Below, piece by piece: positions 1 through 6,812 of a stretch of 7,117 bases of DNA. A program made the position numbers and the translations under genes. The DNA comes from Pseudomonadota bacterium (GTDB lineage Bacteria; SAR324; NAC60-12): the NCBI GenBank assembly GCA_014381795.1, contig JACNKY010000297.1, positions 1 to 7,117 of the forward strand, given 5' to 3'. Positions within the stretch are counted from its first letter, which is position 1; each line of letters begins with the position of its first letter. Below the pieces are notes generated by a model that was not told where the DNA came from, made no database searches, and saw only the letters and a program-made list of their open reading frames with translations.

Positions 1-113
1 TGGAGGAGGGAATGGGGAAAGCGCGGAGCAAAAATTATGGTGACTTCCTGAAGAATTTGAGTGATAAAACTTTACTCATTGTTTGGTGTGGAGGAACGAG
101 AGGACAACCCTTT

Positions 114-1220
114 TTAAAGCTGAGCATCTTTTGACTGCAGACTACCACGGATGTTGAGTAAAAGACTTGTAAAAAACAGGGCTACCACAAGAGAAGTACC
201 GCCGTAACTTATGAAAGGAAGTGGCAAACCCTTAGTTGGAAGCAGGCCGACAACTACAAAGAGGTTAAGGATTATTTGCAGACTGAGAATTGTAGTTGCA
301 CCAAAAGCGAAGTGTTTTCCAAATGCATCCTGAGCATTCCACGCAATCCAGTAACCACGCCAAATAAAAACAACAAACAGAATGATCAGTACACAAACCC
401 ACAAAAATCCTAATTCTTCCCCAATGATGGCAAAAATAAAATCAGTGTGAGCATCAGGAAGAAAAAGTCGTTTCTGCAGACTCTCACCTAGTCCTCTTCC
501 AAGCCAGCCTCCTGTTCCAAGTGCAATGAAGGATTGAATAATTTGGAATCCTGAATCATACGGATCATCCCAAGGATTCAAAAAAGCTAACATTCGCCTT
601 ACCCGATAGGTGTGTGAAGCAATCAGTAAACCCCCTATAATTCCTACACCGATGAGGCTGGTGAAAATATGAACAGGTCGACCCCCACCCACGTAGAGCA
701 TCAGCAAAACTGTAGTAGCTATCAAAACAACTGTCCCAAAGTCCGGTTGCAACAGGACTAGGAAAAGGTAAATTCCAGTGACAATGAAGTTTGGTGTTAA
801 CCCGCGGAAGAATGAAGACAGTACTTCCTGTTTACGCTCCAGATAAGAAGCTACGTAAATAATCAACACCACTTTCAGCAATTCAGCAGGCTGTAGACTG
901 AATGAACCCATGCGTAACCAGCGGCGTCCACCTTTAACTTCGTGTCCTATTTCAGGAATCAAAACAAGGATCAGTAATACCAACATGCCCAGCATAAACC
1001 AGATAGAATACTGCTGCCATTTGTGATAGTTAACAATCAGCGCTACTCCCATCACGGCAAGCCCAACCAACATGTGAATCAGGTGTTTGTACAAAAAGTA
1101 TTGACCATCATTGTATTGAAGATCAGCATACACGCCACCTGTGCTGTAAATCATTACTGTACCCCAGGACAGCAAAAACAAGGTTGCTCCAATCAGAGGT
1201 AAGTCATAACGGGTATGCAT
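114..1220 (-). CDS. ftsW: FtsW, septal peptidoglycan glycosyltransferase (SEDS family)
   Basis: Integral membrane protein of 368 aa, a usual length for FtsW. SEDS proteins polymerise lipid II into glycan strands, and FtsW works with a class B PBP (FtsI) at the division septum. About ten hydrophobic segments are visible (near residues 8-25, 45-64, 72-89, 112-126, 145-158, 161-177, 184-201, 264-286, 305-327, 337-357). Family motifs seen: GGRRWL (97-102) followed by LQPAE (109-113), LQPDFGT (157-163), the large loop with RRMLAFLNPWDDP (208-220) and GFQIIQS (224-230), LPDAHTDFIF (254-263) and KGLPLPFISYGG (330-341). D260 aligns with the aspartate held to be catalytic in SEDS enzymes. The KGLPLPFISYGG form points to FtsW rather than RodA or SpoVE, though that distinction is inference. 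The ATG at 1218-1220 is the natural start. No Shine-Dalgarno sequence precedes it (upstream is CCCTGCTAAAAT). It is separated from menD by 119 nt and may have its own promoter. No murG-like gene follows in the 113 nt left in the window. Confidence 0.95.
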   Translation of the reverse strand: MHTRYDLPLIGATLFLLSWGTVMIYSTGGVYADLQYNDGQYFLYKHLIHMLVGLAVMGVALIVNYHKWQQYSIWFMLGMLVLLILVLIPEIGHEVKGGRRWLRMGSFSLQPAELLKVVLIIYVASYLERKQEVLSSFFRGLTPNFIVTGIYLFLVLLQPDFGTVVLIATTVLLMLYVGGGRPVHIFTSLIGVGIIGGLLIASHTYRVRRMLAFLNPWDDPYDSGFQIIQSFIALGTGGWLGRGLGESLQKRLFLPDAHTDFIFAIIGEELGFLWVCVLIILFVVFIWRGYWIAWNAQDAFGKHFAFGATTILSLQIILNLFVVVGLLPTKGLPLPFISYGGTSLVVALFFTSLLLNIRGSLQSKDAQL

Positions 1221-1242
1221 ATTTTAGCAGGGAAAAGAGTGC

Positions 1243-1256
1243 GTTCTCTACAGAAC
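1243..1256. repeat. Inverted repeat GTTCT-CTAC-AGAAC before ftsW
   Basis: Perfect 5-bp arms around 4 nt, 23-36 nt upstream of the ftsW ATG, so it would lie in the ftsW leader or over its promoter. The half-site order GTTC-N6-GAAC differs from the LexA boxes I know (GAAC-N4-GTTC in Bacillus, GTTC-N7-GTTC in alphaproteobacteria), so I do not call it an SOS box. Confidence 0.45.
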
Positions 1257-1259
1257 AAA

Positions 1260-1271
1260 GTAAAATTTTAC
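1260..1271. repeat. 12-bp perfect palindrome GTAAAATTTTAC
   Basis: A gapless 12-bp palindrome only 3 nt from the inverted repeat at 1243-1256 and about 40 nt upstream of the ftsW start. It could be a dimeric repressor site overlapping a promoter; its TAAAAT resembles a -10 box. Symmetry is certain, function is inference. Confidence 0.45.
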
Positions 1272-1290
1272 GTTGAGAAAATTAGCTGAA

Positions 1291-1306
1291 AGACTGACCA
1301 GACTGA
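1291..1306. repeat. Tandem direct repeat AGACTGA-CC-AGACTGA
   Basis: Two exact 7-bp copies with a 9-bp period, with a degenerate third copy (AGCTGA) at 1284-1289. It sits in the spacer just after menD. Tandem half-sites can bind a response regulator, but the repeat is short and no function can be assigned from sequence. Confidence 0.35.
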
Positions 1307-1339
1307 TTTAATTACAAACAATAAAGTATATCGTTGATC

Positions 1340-3088
1340 TTAAGAAGATTCAAATGCACATTTCATGAGTTTTTGAGCTAAAGCCTCAAGTTGCTGCGGA
1401 TTTTTCTCACGATCCGTAAATATTTCGATAACCGCAGATTTTTTTTCACTAACAGCTTGTCGATAATCTTTTACAAAACCAGTGATCGAATCAGGTCTAA
1501 AATAATTCAAACCAAACATTTCAGCAACTGACAGGAAGTCATTGGAGTGGGGTGTGCCAAAAAAAGTTTCGAAAATGTCAGTTTGCCGGGCTACAGGCAG
1601 GAATGAAAAAATACCGCCACCGTGATTATTGAGTAAAACTACTAAAACCGGCTCAGTAGAATCCGCGAGCAGTTTGAAAGAATTTAGATCGTGCATAGCG
1701 GACAAATCGCCTATCAGCAGGCTTACTGGACGTTGAAGACCTGAGGAATATCCGCAGGCGGAAGCGATGAGACCGTCAATCCCGCTGGCACCTCGGTTGA
1801 GGGCCGTTGGAACGTCTGCTCCTTTTCCGGATCCAAGCATATCCACCGCTCGGACAGGAATGCTGTTGCCGATAAAAAATCCATGAGTTTCAGGAATTAT
1901 TTCAGTCAGTCTGCGTGTTAAAGCAAAATCATCAATCTCCTTTTTTTCAGAATTTAAAGGAAAATGCTGTTCCAACATAGTTTCAACTTTTTCAGAAGCC
2001 TGGAGCCACTGCAGTGTTTTTAAGGGAATGTCTTCGGCTCTTTCTTCAAGTTGCAATTTACAGACGAGTTTCTCACAAAATTCTGTGATTCCACTTTCAA
2101 TTCTCCAGCGGAAATTGTGTGACTGATCGTGGCGTTCAGTATGGTCTGCGATCCAGACCATTTCTGCTGCCGGATTATTTTCCCAATGAGTGAGCCAGCG
2201 TTTCGATGTCGGAGGAAAGCCGATGTGCCAAACTGCTTCAATATCCCAGTCTACGGCATCCAGATCCTCGATTAACAATTGATCATAATACGTGATCCTG
2301 TTCGGACAATTATCTCCCAGACGCAAACCGGAAGTGACATCTGCAAAAACTGGCCAGGCTAACTCTTCCGCAAGTTTTCTGAGGGAATCGAGGGAATCCG
2401 CAGGAACTCGCCCAATGCTTAGAATTCCGGATTCCGGGCGGTTTTTTAACAAGTCATATATTTCATCGTTTGGCAGAACTTTGTTGAAAGTCGTATTCCG
2501 GACATATACCTTTTGTTCCACAATCTTATCAATTTTACTGATTGTTTTGTTTTCGTCATTTTCGAAAAATGGTTCGCGGAATGGAAAATTCAACTGTACC
2601 GGTCCGGACACGGGTTGCAGTGTTTTGGTTACTGCATGGTCAATCGTGGAAAGTAATGCTTCAGTCTTGAATTCCGGACAAGGGCAACCAGGGTCAAAAA
2701 ACCAGCGGACGTGTGTTCCAAAAAGAAAAGTTTGGTTGATGGCTTGATTGGCTCCGGTGTCACGCAGTTCAGGGGGGCGATCGGAGGTCAGCAACAACAG
2801 AGGGATTTGCTCAACAGAAGCTTCGATAACCGCTGGCAAATAATTTGCTGCGGCAGTTCCGGATGTGCAAATCAGCACTGCCGGACGCCCACTCGCACGG
2901 GCATGACCGAGGGCGTAATAAGCAGCAGCCCGTTCATCGAAGAAGATAACAGATTTTGCACGCGGATTTTTTGCGACTGCGACGGTTAAAGGTGTGGAGC
3001 GTGATCCAGGAGAAATACAAAAACATGCCGTATTGTTCCGCACCAATTCTTCAATAATCAGTTCTCCCCAACGTTCATTCAAGTTCAC
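1340..3088 (-). CDS. menD: MenD, SEPHCHC synthase (ThDP-dependent)
   Basis: 2-Succinyl-5-enolpyruvyl-6-hydroxy-3-cyclohexene-1-carboxylate synthase. It decarboxylates 2-oxoglutarate on thiamine diphosphate and adds the product to isochorismate, the first committed menaquinone step. Length is 582 aa from the GTG at 3086-3088, or 590 aa from a TTG at 3110-3112 (numbers here use the 590-aa frame). Seen: isochorismate-side motif SPGSRSTPL (34-42), FFDERAAAYYALG (57-69) with E60 as the ThDP-activating glutamate, TSGTAAANYLPA (83-94), LTSDRPPELRDTGANQAI (108-125), NRGASGIDGLIA (439-450), and the ThDP/metal motif GDLSAMHDLN (468-477) leading to NNHGGGIF (495-502). All three domains of the family are intact. 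I prefer the GTG start because GTG and the menF TGA overlap by four bases (GTGA), typical of translational coupling, and MenD homologues usually have a short lead before the conserved W of ERWGELIIEEL. A weak GGGA lies a few bases before this GTG. The upstream TTG would overlap menF by 28 nt and has no better ribosome site. Ends in TAA. Confidence 0.95.
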   Translation of the reverse strand: MNLNERWGELIIEELVRNNTACFCISPGSRSTPLTVAVAKNPRAKSVIFFDERAAAYYALGHARASGRPAVLICTSGTAAANYLPAVIEASVEQIPLLLLTSDRPPELRDTGANQAINQTFLFGTHVRWFFDPGCPCPEFKTEALLSTIDHAVTKTLQPVSGPVQLNFPFREPFFENDENKTISKIDKIVEQKVYVRNTTFNKVLPNDEIYDLLKNRPESGILSIGRVPADSLDSLRKLAEELAWPVFADVTSGLRLGDNCPNRITYYDQLLIEDLDAVDWDIEAVWHIGFPPTSKRWLTHWENNPAAEMVWIADHTERHDQSHNFRWRIESGITEFCEKLVCKLQLEERAEDIPLKTLQWLQASEKVETMLEQHFPLNSEKKEIDDFALTRRLTEIIPETHGFFIGNSIPVRAVDMLGSGKGADVPTALNRGASGIDGLIASACGYSSGLQRPVSLLIGDLSAMHDLNSFKLLADSTEPVLVVLLNNHGGGIFSFLPVARQTDIFETFFGTPHSNDFLSVAEMFGLNYFRPDSITGFVKDYRQAVSEKKSAVIEIFTDREKNPQQLEALAQKLMKCAFESS

Positions 3089-4467
3089 GATCGTCCCAAT
3101 AAATGTTGCCAACTTTGGAGTTTGTCTTCAATCTCCCTCCATTCTTCTTCCGGAACTGAGCCTTCAACAATTCCTGCTCCGGTAAAAATTCTCAATGTGC
3201 GCCCGCATAATAATCCAGATCTAATTCCTACGGCAAATTCCGCCTTACTACTGCTGATCCAGCCAACAGGCCCTGCATACCATCCTCGGTCAAAAGGTTC
3301 CAGCTTTCGGATAAGTGCCCGGGCCTTTTTATCAGGTGCGCCTGATACCGCAGGTGTCGGGTGAAAAGCAGGCAGCAAATCGGAATCATTGATCTCCTCA
3401 CGCAAGACTCCCTGCACCTTGCTTTGCAAGTGCTGAACATGTCTCAGTGGGAGACGTTCCAAATAACTTAAGCGTTCAGTTTTCCGGCAAAACTGCTGTA
3501 GTAAACTTTCCATACGTTCCAGAACCATCAAATGTTCTCGCTGCTCTTTTTCACTTTCACGAAGCTCTGCAGCCAATCTTTCATCTTCTTCCAGAGTTTG
3601 ACCGCGGGGACGTGTACTGGCAATGGCTTCACTTTCAATTTTACTTCCTGATCGTCTGTAAAGTAACTCTGGTGTGATCCCCAAAAATGCTTGGTGCGGA
3701 GTAAGTTGAAAGCAAAAATGAAAAGCTTGTGGCGCTTGACGTCTCAGTTGATGCAGGAGTTCAGTCGGATCATAGTCTCGAGCCAAACTGAAAACAGCAG
3801 CACGTGCAAGTACAACTTTGTCTAATTTTCTTGAAGAAATATTTTCAAGACCTTGTTCAACCAGTCGGCACCATTGACGATATTCAGGCAGGTCATGACG
3901 TTCCAGTCGGATCAAAGGACTATCCGGAATCGAAATTTCTTCCACACGAACGGACTCTAGCATTTTTTGCAAAATCTGCAGTTTCTCGTGAATATCTTCT
4001 CCGTAATAGATATGACAGGCCAGCATCGCTTTTTCATCAACAACGCTTAATTCGACCATCGGCAAAGTAAAATGTGCTGTCCCCCAATCCTGCCATTCTG
4101 TTGATTTTGTCGCCTTTGAGTCAAAACGCATTCCGCCAAAAAAACGGACAGCTTTCGGTGAATTCTGCAGATAATTACTCACAGTCAGTAATGTTTTTTC
4201 GTAACCATTTTTGCCGTCTTTAACCTCAAGTGCTACACCAATTCCAGCAAACTGTTCTTTTTGACTGCGATTTCCCCAAAAAATTTTACGTGAACAATCC
4301 TGCAGTGTTAGCCATTCCAGCGGGTGAGCATTCTCCACCGCTACTTCCAACCGCACAATATCAGAATTGCCAGGGACTGATTTCTCAGTTGATGCAGTCC
4401 ACTTATTGAGTTTTTTTAATAACGCACATCTAGCTTCTTCAAGTGTTTGGTATATTTTGGATTTCAC
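3085..4467 (-). CDS. menF: MenF, isochorismate synthase
   Basis: Chorismate-utilising enzyme of 460 aa that isomerises chorismate to isochorismate with Mg2+, supplying the MenD next in the operon. The divergent N-terminal half (about 1-195) is followed by the conserved chorismate-binding half. Seen: KLDKVVLAR (214-222) with K217 as the likely general base, FLGITPELLYRR (261-272), SEAIASTRPRG (279-289) with E280, HLQSKVQG (346-353), FHPTPAVSGAP (368-378), RGWYAGPVGW (394-403), FAVGIRSG (411-418) and GAGIVEGSVPEEEW (430-443), with E445 just after it as the expected second Mg2+ ligand. Pairing with menD and menG argues for menaquinone rather than siderophore (EntC) or salicylate synthesis. Oddities: Ser replaces the common Gly in both the EALAGT-type motif (S284) and the PAVGG-type motif (S375). 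The start is a GTG at 4465-4467, since no ATG lies near the N-terminus; there is no clear Shine-Dalgarno sequence. It starts 14 nt after menG and its TGA overlaps the preferred menD GTG. Confidence 0.93.
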   Translation of the reverse strand: MKSKIYQTLEEARCALLKKLNKWTASTEKSVPGNSDIVRLEVAVENAHPLEWLTLQDCSRKIFWGNRSQKEQFAGIGVALEVKDGKNGYEKTLLTVSNYLQNSPKAVRFFGGMRFDSKATKSTEWQDWGTAHFTLPMVELSVVDEKAMLACHIYYGEDIHEKLQILQKMLESVRVEEISIPDSPLIRLERHDLPEYRQWCRLVEQGLENISSRKLDKVVLARAAVFSLARDYDPTELLHQLRRQAPQAFHFCFQLTPHQAFLGITPELLYRRSGSKIESEAIASTRPRGQTLEEDERLAAELRESEKEQREHLMVLERMESLLQQFCRKTERLSYLERLPLRHVQHLQSKVQGVLREEINDSDLLPAFHPTPAVSGAPDKKARALIRKLEPFDRGWYAGPVGWISSSKAEFAVGIRSGLLCGRTLRIFTGAGIVEGSVPEEEWREIEDKLQSWQHLLGRS

Positions 4468-4481
4468 TGTTTCAGGTTAGC

Positions 4482-5204
4482 TCAATTAATAACAGGTTTG
4501 TATGCAACATGAACAGTGGAAGCTCCAAAAATGAAATCATGAATTTCAGCTTGCTGGAAGCCGATCTCAAGCATCATCCGTTTTAGTAATTCCTGATTTG
4601 GATATTTAAGTGAAGAGTGTGGCAAATACTGAAACATTTCCTGTCCCGGCATCAACATATTTCCAATCAAAGGTACTACATGGAAAAAATAAAAATTATT
4701 TAATTCCGCGATTATTGGCAACCTAACTTTGCCAACATCCAGGCTAACCAAAACTCCACCAGGCTTGAGAACACGTAATATTTCTCGTAGACTACCGTTG
4801 ATGTCCGGAACATTACGCAGACCATAACCTATTGTCACTGCATCAAAATTTGCATCTGGAAACGGAATATTCATGGCGTCACCCTGCAAATACTGAATAC
4901 GGGAATTACTGCTGTTTTTTGACTCAGCGATTTTAAGCATTTCTGCAGAGAAATCGAGACCAGTTACTTTACAGTCCGGATGTTGACGTAATATTTCACG
5001 GGAGATATCTCCAGTGCCGCAACATAAATCCAAACATTCATCATCAACTCTGAGTCCAGTTTGCCGCACAACGAACCTTTTCCAGTAACGGTGCATACCA
5101 AATGTGATGACATCATTAAATCGATCATACTTTTGAGCGATTTCATCAAACTTTTCTTCCACGTAGTTTGATTTGTCTTCAGTGTTTGGAAGTGTATATG
5201 TCAT
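4482..5204 (-). CDS. menG: MenG/UbiE, demethylmenaquinone C-methyltransferase
   Basis: SAM-dependent methyltransferase of 240 aa that adds the ring methyl to demethylmenaquinone, the last step of menaquinone synthesis. The same family (UbiE) can also methylate a ubiquinone precursor. Seen: family signature 1 as YDRFNDVITFGMHRYW (26-41), with F and T where M and S are usual; SAM motif I LDLCCGTGDIS (58-68); the acidic ribose-binding end of beta2 in TGLDFS (81-86); GDAMNIPFPD (108-117); GYGLRNV (126-132), the family's G(F/Y)GLRNV; and signature 2 beginning RVLKPGG (144-150). The end of signature 2 is altered: the usual E-x-S is D-V-G (156-158), a mild deviation. The company of menF and menD favours menaquinone as the product, and nothing here shows ubiquinone synthesis. 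The ATG at 5202-5204 lies 6 nt after the stop of the PurD-like gene, and the bases before it (TTTAATAATTA) have no Shine-Dalgarno sequence, so translation may be coupled. TGA stop. Confidence 0.93.
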   Translation of the reverse strand: MTYTLPNTEDKSNYVEEKFDEIAQKYDRFNDVITFGMHRYWKRFVVRQTGLRVDDECLDLCCGTGDISREILRQHPDCKVTGLDFSAEMLKIAESKNSSNSRIQYLQGDAMNIPFPDANFDAVTIGYGLRNVPDINGSLREILRVLKPGGVLVSLDVGKVRLPIIAELNNFYFFHVVPLIGNMLMPGQEMFQYLPHSSLKYPNQELLKRMMLEIGFQQAEIHDFIFGASTVHVAYKPVIN

Positions 5205-5210
5205 TAATTA

Positions 5211-6506
5211 TTAAAGCTTGTTTTTAACAGAGGAAAAGAGAGACAGATTTTTATCCGCAAGTTCTTTGAGATCAAGTCGGTAATAACTCGCTAAACAACG
5301 TAGCTTGCGAATTTCATTTTCAATTAACTTAACAGCGGAATACATGTCAGGTGCGCAGGCATTTACGTCCGCAATTCGGTGACCCATTTCATAATTCTGA
5401 TGATTCGCCATATAAAGCTGCCCGTTATCTTCATCAACTTCATTCCACCATAAATCACACTCCAGCGGAGTTCGAACTTCAACCGGTAATTTTGGTACAG
5501 AAGGCACCACGTATGGATAACCGTAGCCGGCCAGAGTTAAAGAGCAACCAAAATATTTTTGGGGACGCCATTCAAGCGCAGTAGTTTGATTCCGTACGAC
5601 ATTCAAAAGAGTTTGAAGAGGGTTTTTTAGCATTCTCAACAGGAGAGCGGTAGTCGTAACTCCGAGGCGAATGTTATATTCAATCGCATGCCAGACACCG
5701 TTTTTTCGAATCGCGGTGACTTGTAAAGGGCCGGTATAGCCGGTTTTTTCAAACCATGGTTTTAGTGGGTGAATCAGTTCTCGTGCCAGTCCGTATTTAT
5801 CATCCGGGTCTTGCTCCGCAAGTCCGGCCAGCGGAGCACCTGCCAACGGGCCCATATCGCCAGTAAAAGCACGTTTGAATTCCTGATTTGTAACCAAACT
5901 GCTGATCTCACCACCACTGATAAAAACAAAATGCCCGGCTTCTTCTTTTCCAAGATACTCCTGCAGAAACAAACCTTCTGCATAATCCACCCGTTCAATC
6001 CAGCCGAGTGTGTCAGCGACACTTTCGCAGATAATGGCATGAATGGGACTGAATGGAGAGCAAATCGGATTTTTCAGCACATAAGGCCGCGGATCATCCT
6101 GCATAATTTTGCGGGCTTCCAGTCGATTCTGTACATGGTGAAAAGTGGGTACCGGAATTCCGTATTGTCTGCACAATTCGGAAGATTCCTGCCGTGAAAT
6201 TTCGATGCGCATTGCATCATTAACAGGACAAAAAATTGGCCAACCCTGCTGGACTAAATCTGCGGCCCATGGTTGTTCTGCCCAGGCTACTGCCTGCGGA
6301 ATTATCAAATCCGGTTTAAATTTTTCAAACAAAGGCAAAGGTGATGGATGATCTTCAGCACTCCACGTTTGACCGAGAGCGGATGGACCGTAATGGCCAT
6401 AAGGACGCGTCAGATAACAGGCTGTTTCAGCACCATCTTCCTGCAGGATAGACTGTACCGCATGTGCAAAAGCACCCACACCCATTACCATCACACGAGA
6501 AGTCAT
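5211..6506 (-). CDS. PurD-like ATP-grasp protein, substrate unknown
   Basis: Protein of 431 aa with the plan of phosphoribosylamine-glycine ligase (PurD, GAR synthetase), whose usual length is about 420-430 aa. Seen: N-terminal Rossmann-like start RVMVMGVGAFAHAV (4-17), matching PurD's VLVIGxGGREHA in outline; DLIIP (66-70); IFCPVNDAMRIEISRQESSELC (91-112, read as two halves), matching the region around PurD's SKxFxK; K145 in PYVLK; QEYLGKEEAGHF (182-193); QEFKRAF (208-214) where PurD has QDHKR; GPLAGAPLAG (219-228) where PurD has GPNTGGMGA; AIEYNIRLG (274-282) with E276, N278 and R280 at the ATP-grasp metal-binding positions; and AGYGYP (326-331), like PurD's AxGYP. Lost or changed: the GREH of the N-terminus, the glycine-rich ATP loop KADGLAAGKGV (here KNPICSPFSPI, 145-155), and FGDPE (here LGVTT, 281-285). 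It is therefore probably a PurD-derived ligase or ATP-binding protein with another substrate, not the purine enzyme. It heads the operon, 6 nt before menG. ATG start at 6504-6506 without a Shine-Dalgarno sequence. Confidence 0.85.
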   Translation of the reverse strand: MTSRVMVMGVGAFAHAVQSILQEDGAETACYLTRPYGHYGPSALGQTWSAEDHPSPLPLFEKFKPDLIIPQAVAWAEQPWAADLVQQGWPIFCPVNDAMRIEISRQESSELCRQYGIPVPTFHHVQNRLEARKIMQDDPRPYVLKNPICSPFSPIHAIICESVADTLGWIERVDYAEGLFLQEYLGKEEAGHFVFISGGEISSLVTNQEFKRAFTGDMGPLAGAPLAGLAEQDPDDKYGLARELIHPLKPWFEKTGYTGPLQVTAIRKNGVWHAIEYNIRLGVTTTALLLRMLKNPLQTLLNVVRNQTTALEWRPQKYFGCSLTLAGYGYPYVVPSVPKLPVEVRTPLECDLWWNEVDEDNGQLYMANHQNYEMGHRIADVNACAPDMYSAVKLIENEIRKLRCLASYYRLDLKELADKNLSLFSSVKNKL

Positions 6507-6620
6507 AACAATTTTATCTAAACTGAATGAAGAAAGAATACCGATGTCAGCGGAAATGATCCCAGAAAACAGGGAAATCCACTCTTTTTTAGCAAGGCAA
6601 AAAAAGCAATTTAACGAAGA

Positions 6621-6626
6621 ATTATA
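6621..6626 (-). promoter_or_regulatory. Candidate -10 box for the operon
   Basis: The minus strand reads TTAGTATAATTCTTCG, with an exact TATAAT. Transcription from it would begin near 6614 and give a leader of about 108 nt before the PurD-like ATG. No good -35 hexamer sits at 17-18 nt (GAGAAA or GGAGAA there); TTGGAG is at 20 nt spacing. In AT-rich DNA a TATAAT can occur by chance, so this is a candidate only. If the host uses a different housekeeping promoter consensus, it may be irrelevant. Confidence 0.35.
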
Positions 6627-6678
6627 CTAACATAGATAGTTGTTTTCTCCAAGCCGTCTCTTCGTTCTGTGGTATTAG

Positions 6679-6693
6679 TATTTCATAGAAATA
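6679..6693. repeat. Inverted repeat TATTTC-ATA-GAAATA
   Basis: Perfect 6-bp arms around a 3-nt centre. It lies about 55 bp upstream of the candidate -10 box on the minus strand, a position where an activator could bind. The arms are AT-rich and short, so chance is a real alternative. Confidence 0.35.
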
Positions 6694-6792
6694 TATTGAG
6701 GTTTTGCTAAACTCGTAGAAGAAATATTTATGTGAAGTAAGTTTTTTAAGATATAAACTGAGACAACAATATAAAGAATCTGAGGAAATTGC

Positions 6793-6812
6793 TTTAAGAA
6801 AAGTATCTTAAA
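6793..6812. repeat. AT-rich inverted repeat, 7-bp arms
   Basis: TTTAAGA (6793-6799) and TCTTAAA (6806-6812) are perfect reverse complements around a 6-nt loop. On the plus strand TTTT follows directly, as in a weak terminator, but the stem has little GC and no plus-strand gene is visible to be terminated. It could equally be an operator or chance. Confidence 0.4.

Larger units (their letters stand above)
1221..1339. other. menD-ftsW intergenic spacer
   Basis: 119 nt between the menD stop and the ftsW ATG, much longer than the other spacings in the cluster. It has no ORF and no clear terminator stem with a T run. It holds a direct repeat just after menD and two adjacent palindromes nearer ftsW. 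TAAAAT within the second palindrome (minus strand) could serve as a -10 for a separate ftsW promoter, but no matching -35 is evident. Confidence 0.7.

Noticed and set aside
59..77. Possible terminator hairpin after ftsW (GAGT...ACTC)
   Set aside because: The stem needs a bulge or is only 4 bp long, and no T run follows on the minus strand.
1..113. Start of murG or another gene downstream of ftsW on the minus strand
   Set aside because: The only ATG frame ends after 14 codons; a late TTG frame runs to the edge but is too short to judge.
1..134. A plus-strand frame with GGAGG 5 nt before an ATG at 12-14, encoding about 40 residues including LLIVWCGGTRGQ and ending in TGA at 132-134
   Set aside because: It resembles a MurG glycine-rich start only superficially, is far too short, opposes ftsW and overlaps its end by 21 nt. 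It could be the tail of a convergent gene entering from the left, but nothing in it is recognisable.
1243..1256. LexA (SOS) box before ftsW
   Set aside because: The half-site orientation and spacing do not match the LexA boxes I know.
2292..2989. Plus-strand open frames of 151 and 92 codons inside menD
   Set aside because: They are antisense to a clearly conserved enzyme and resemble no family; they are shadows of menD.
5769..6197. Plus-strand open frame of 142 codons opposite the PurD-like gene
   Set aside because: It is antisense to a gene with family motifs, has no ribosome site that I can see and no recognisable domain.
6541..6590. Plus-strand hairpin TCCCAG-AAAA-CAGGGA followed by a T run as a terminator
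   Set aside because: The stem has an A-A mismatch and is only 4 bp outside it, the T run is about 10 nt away, and no plus-strand gene precedes it.
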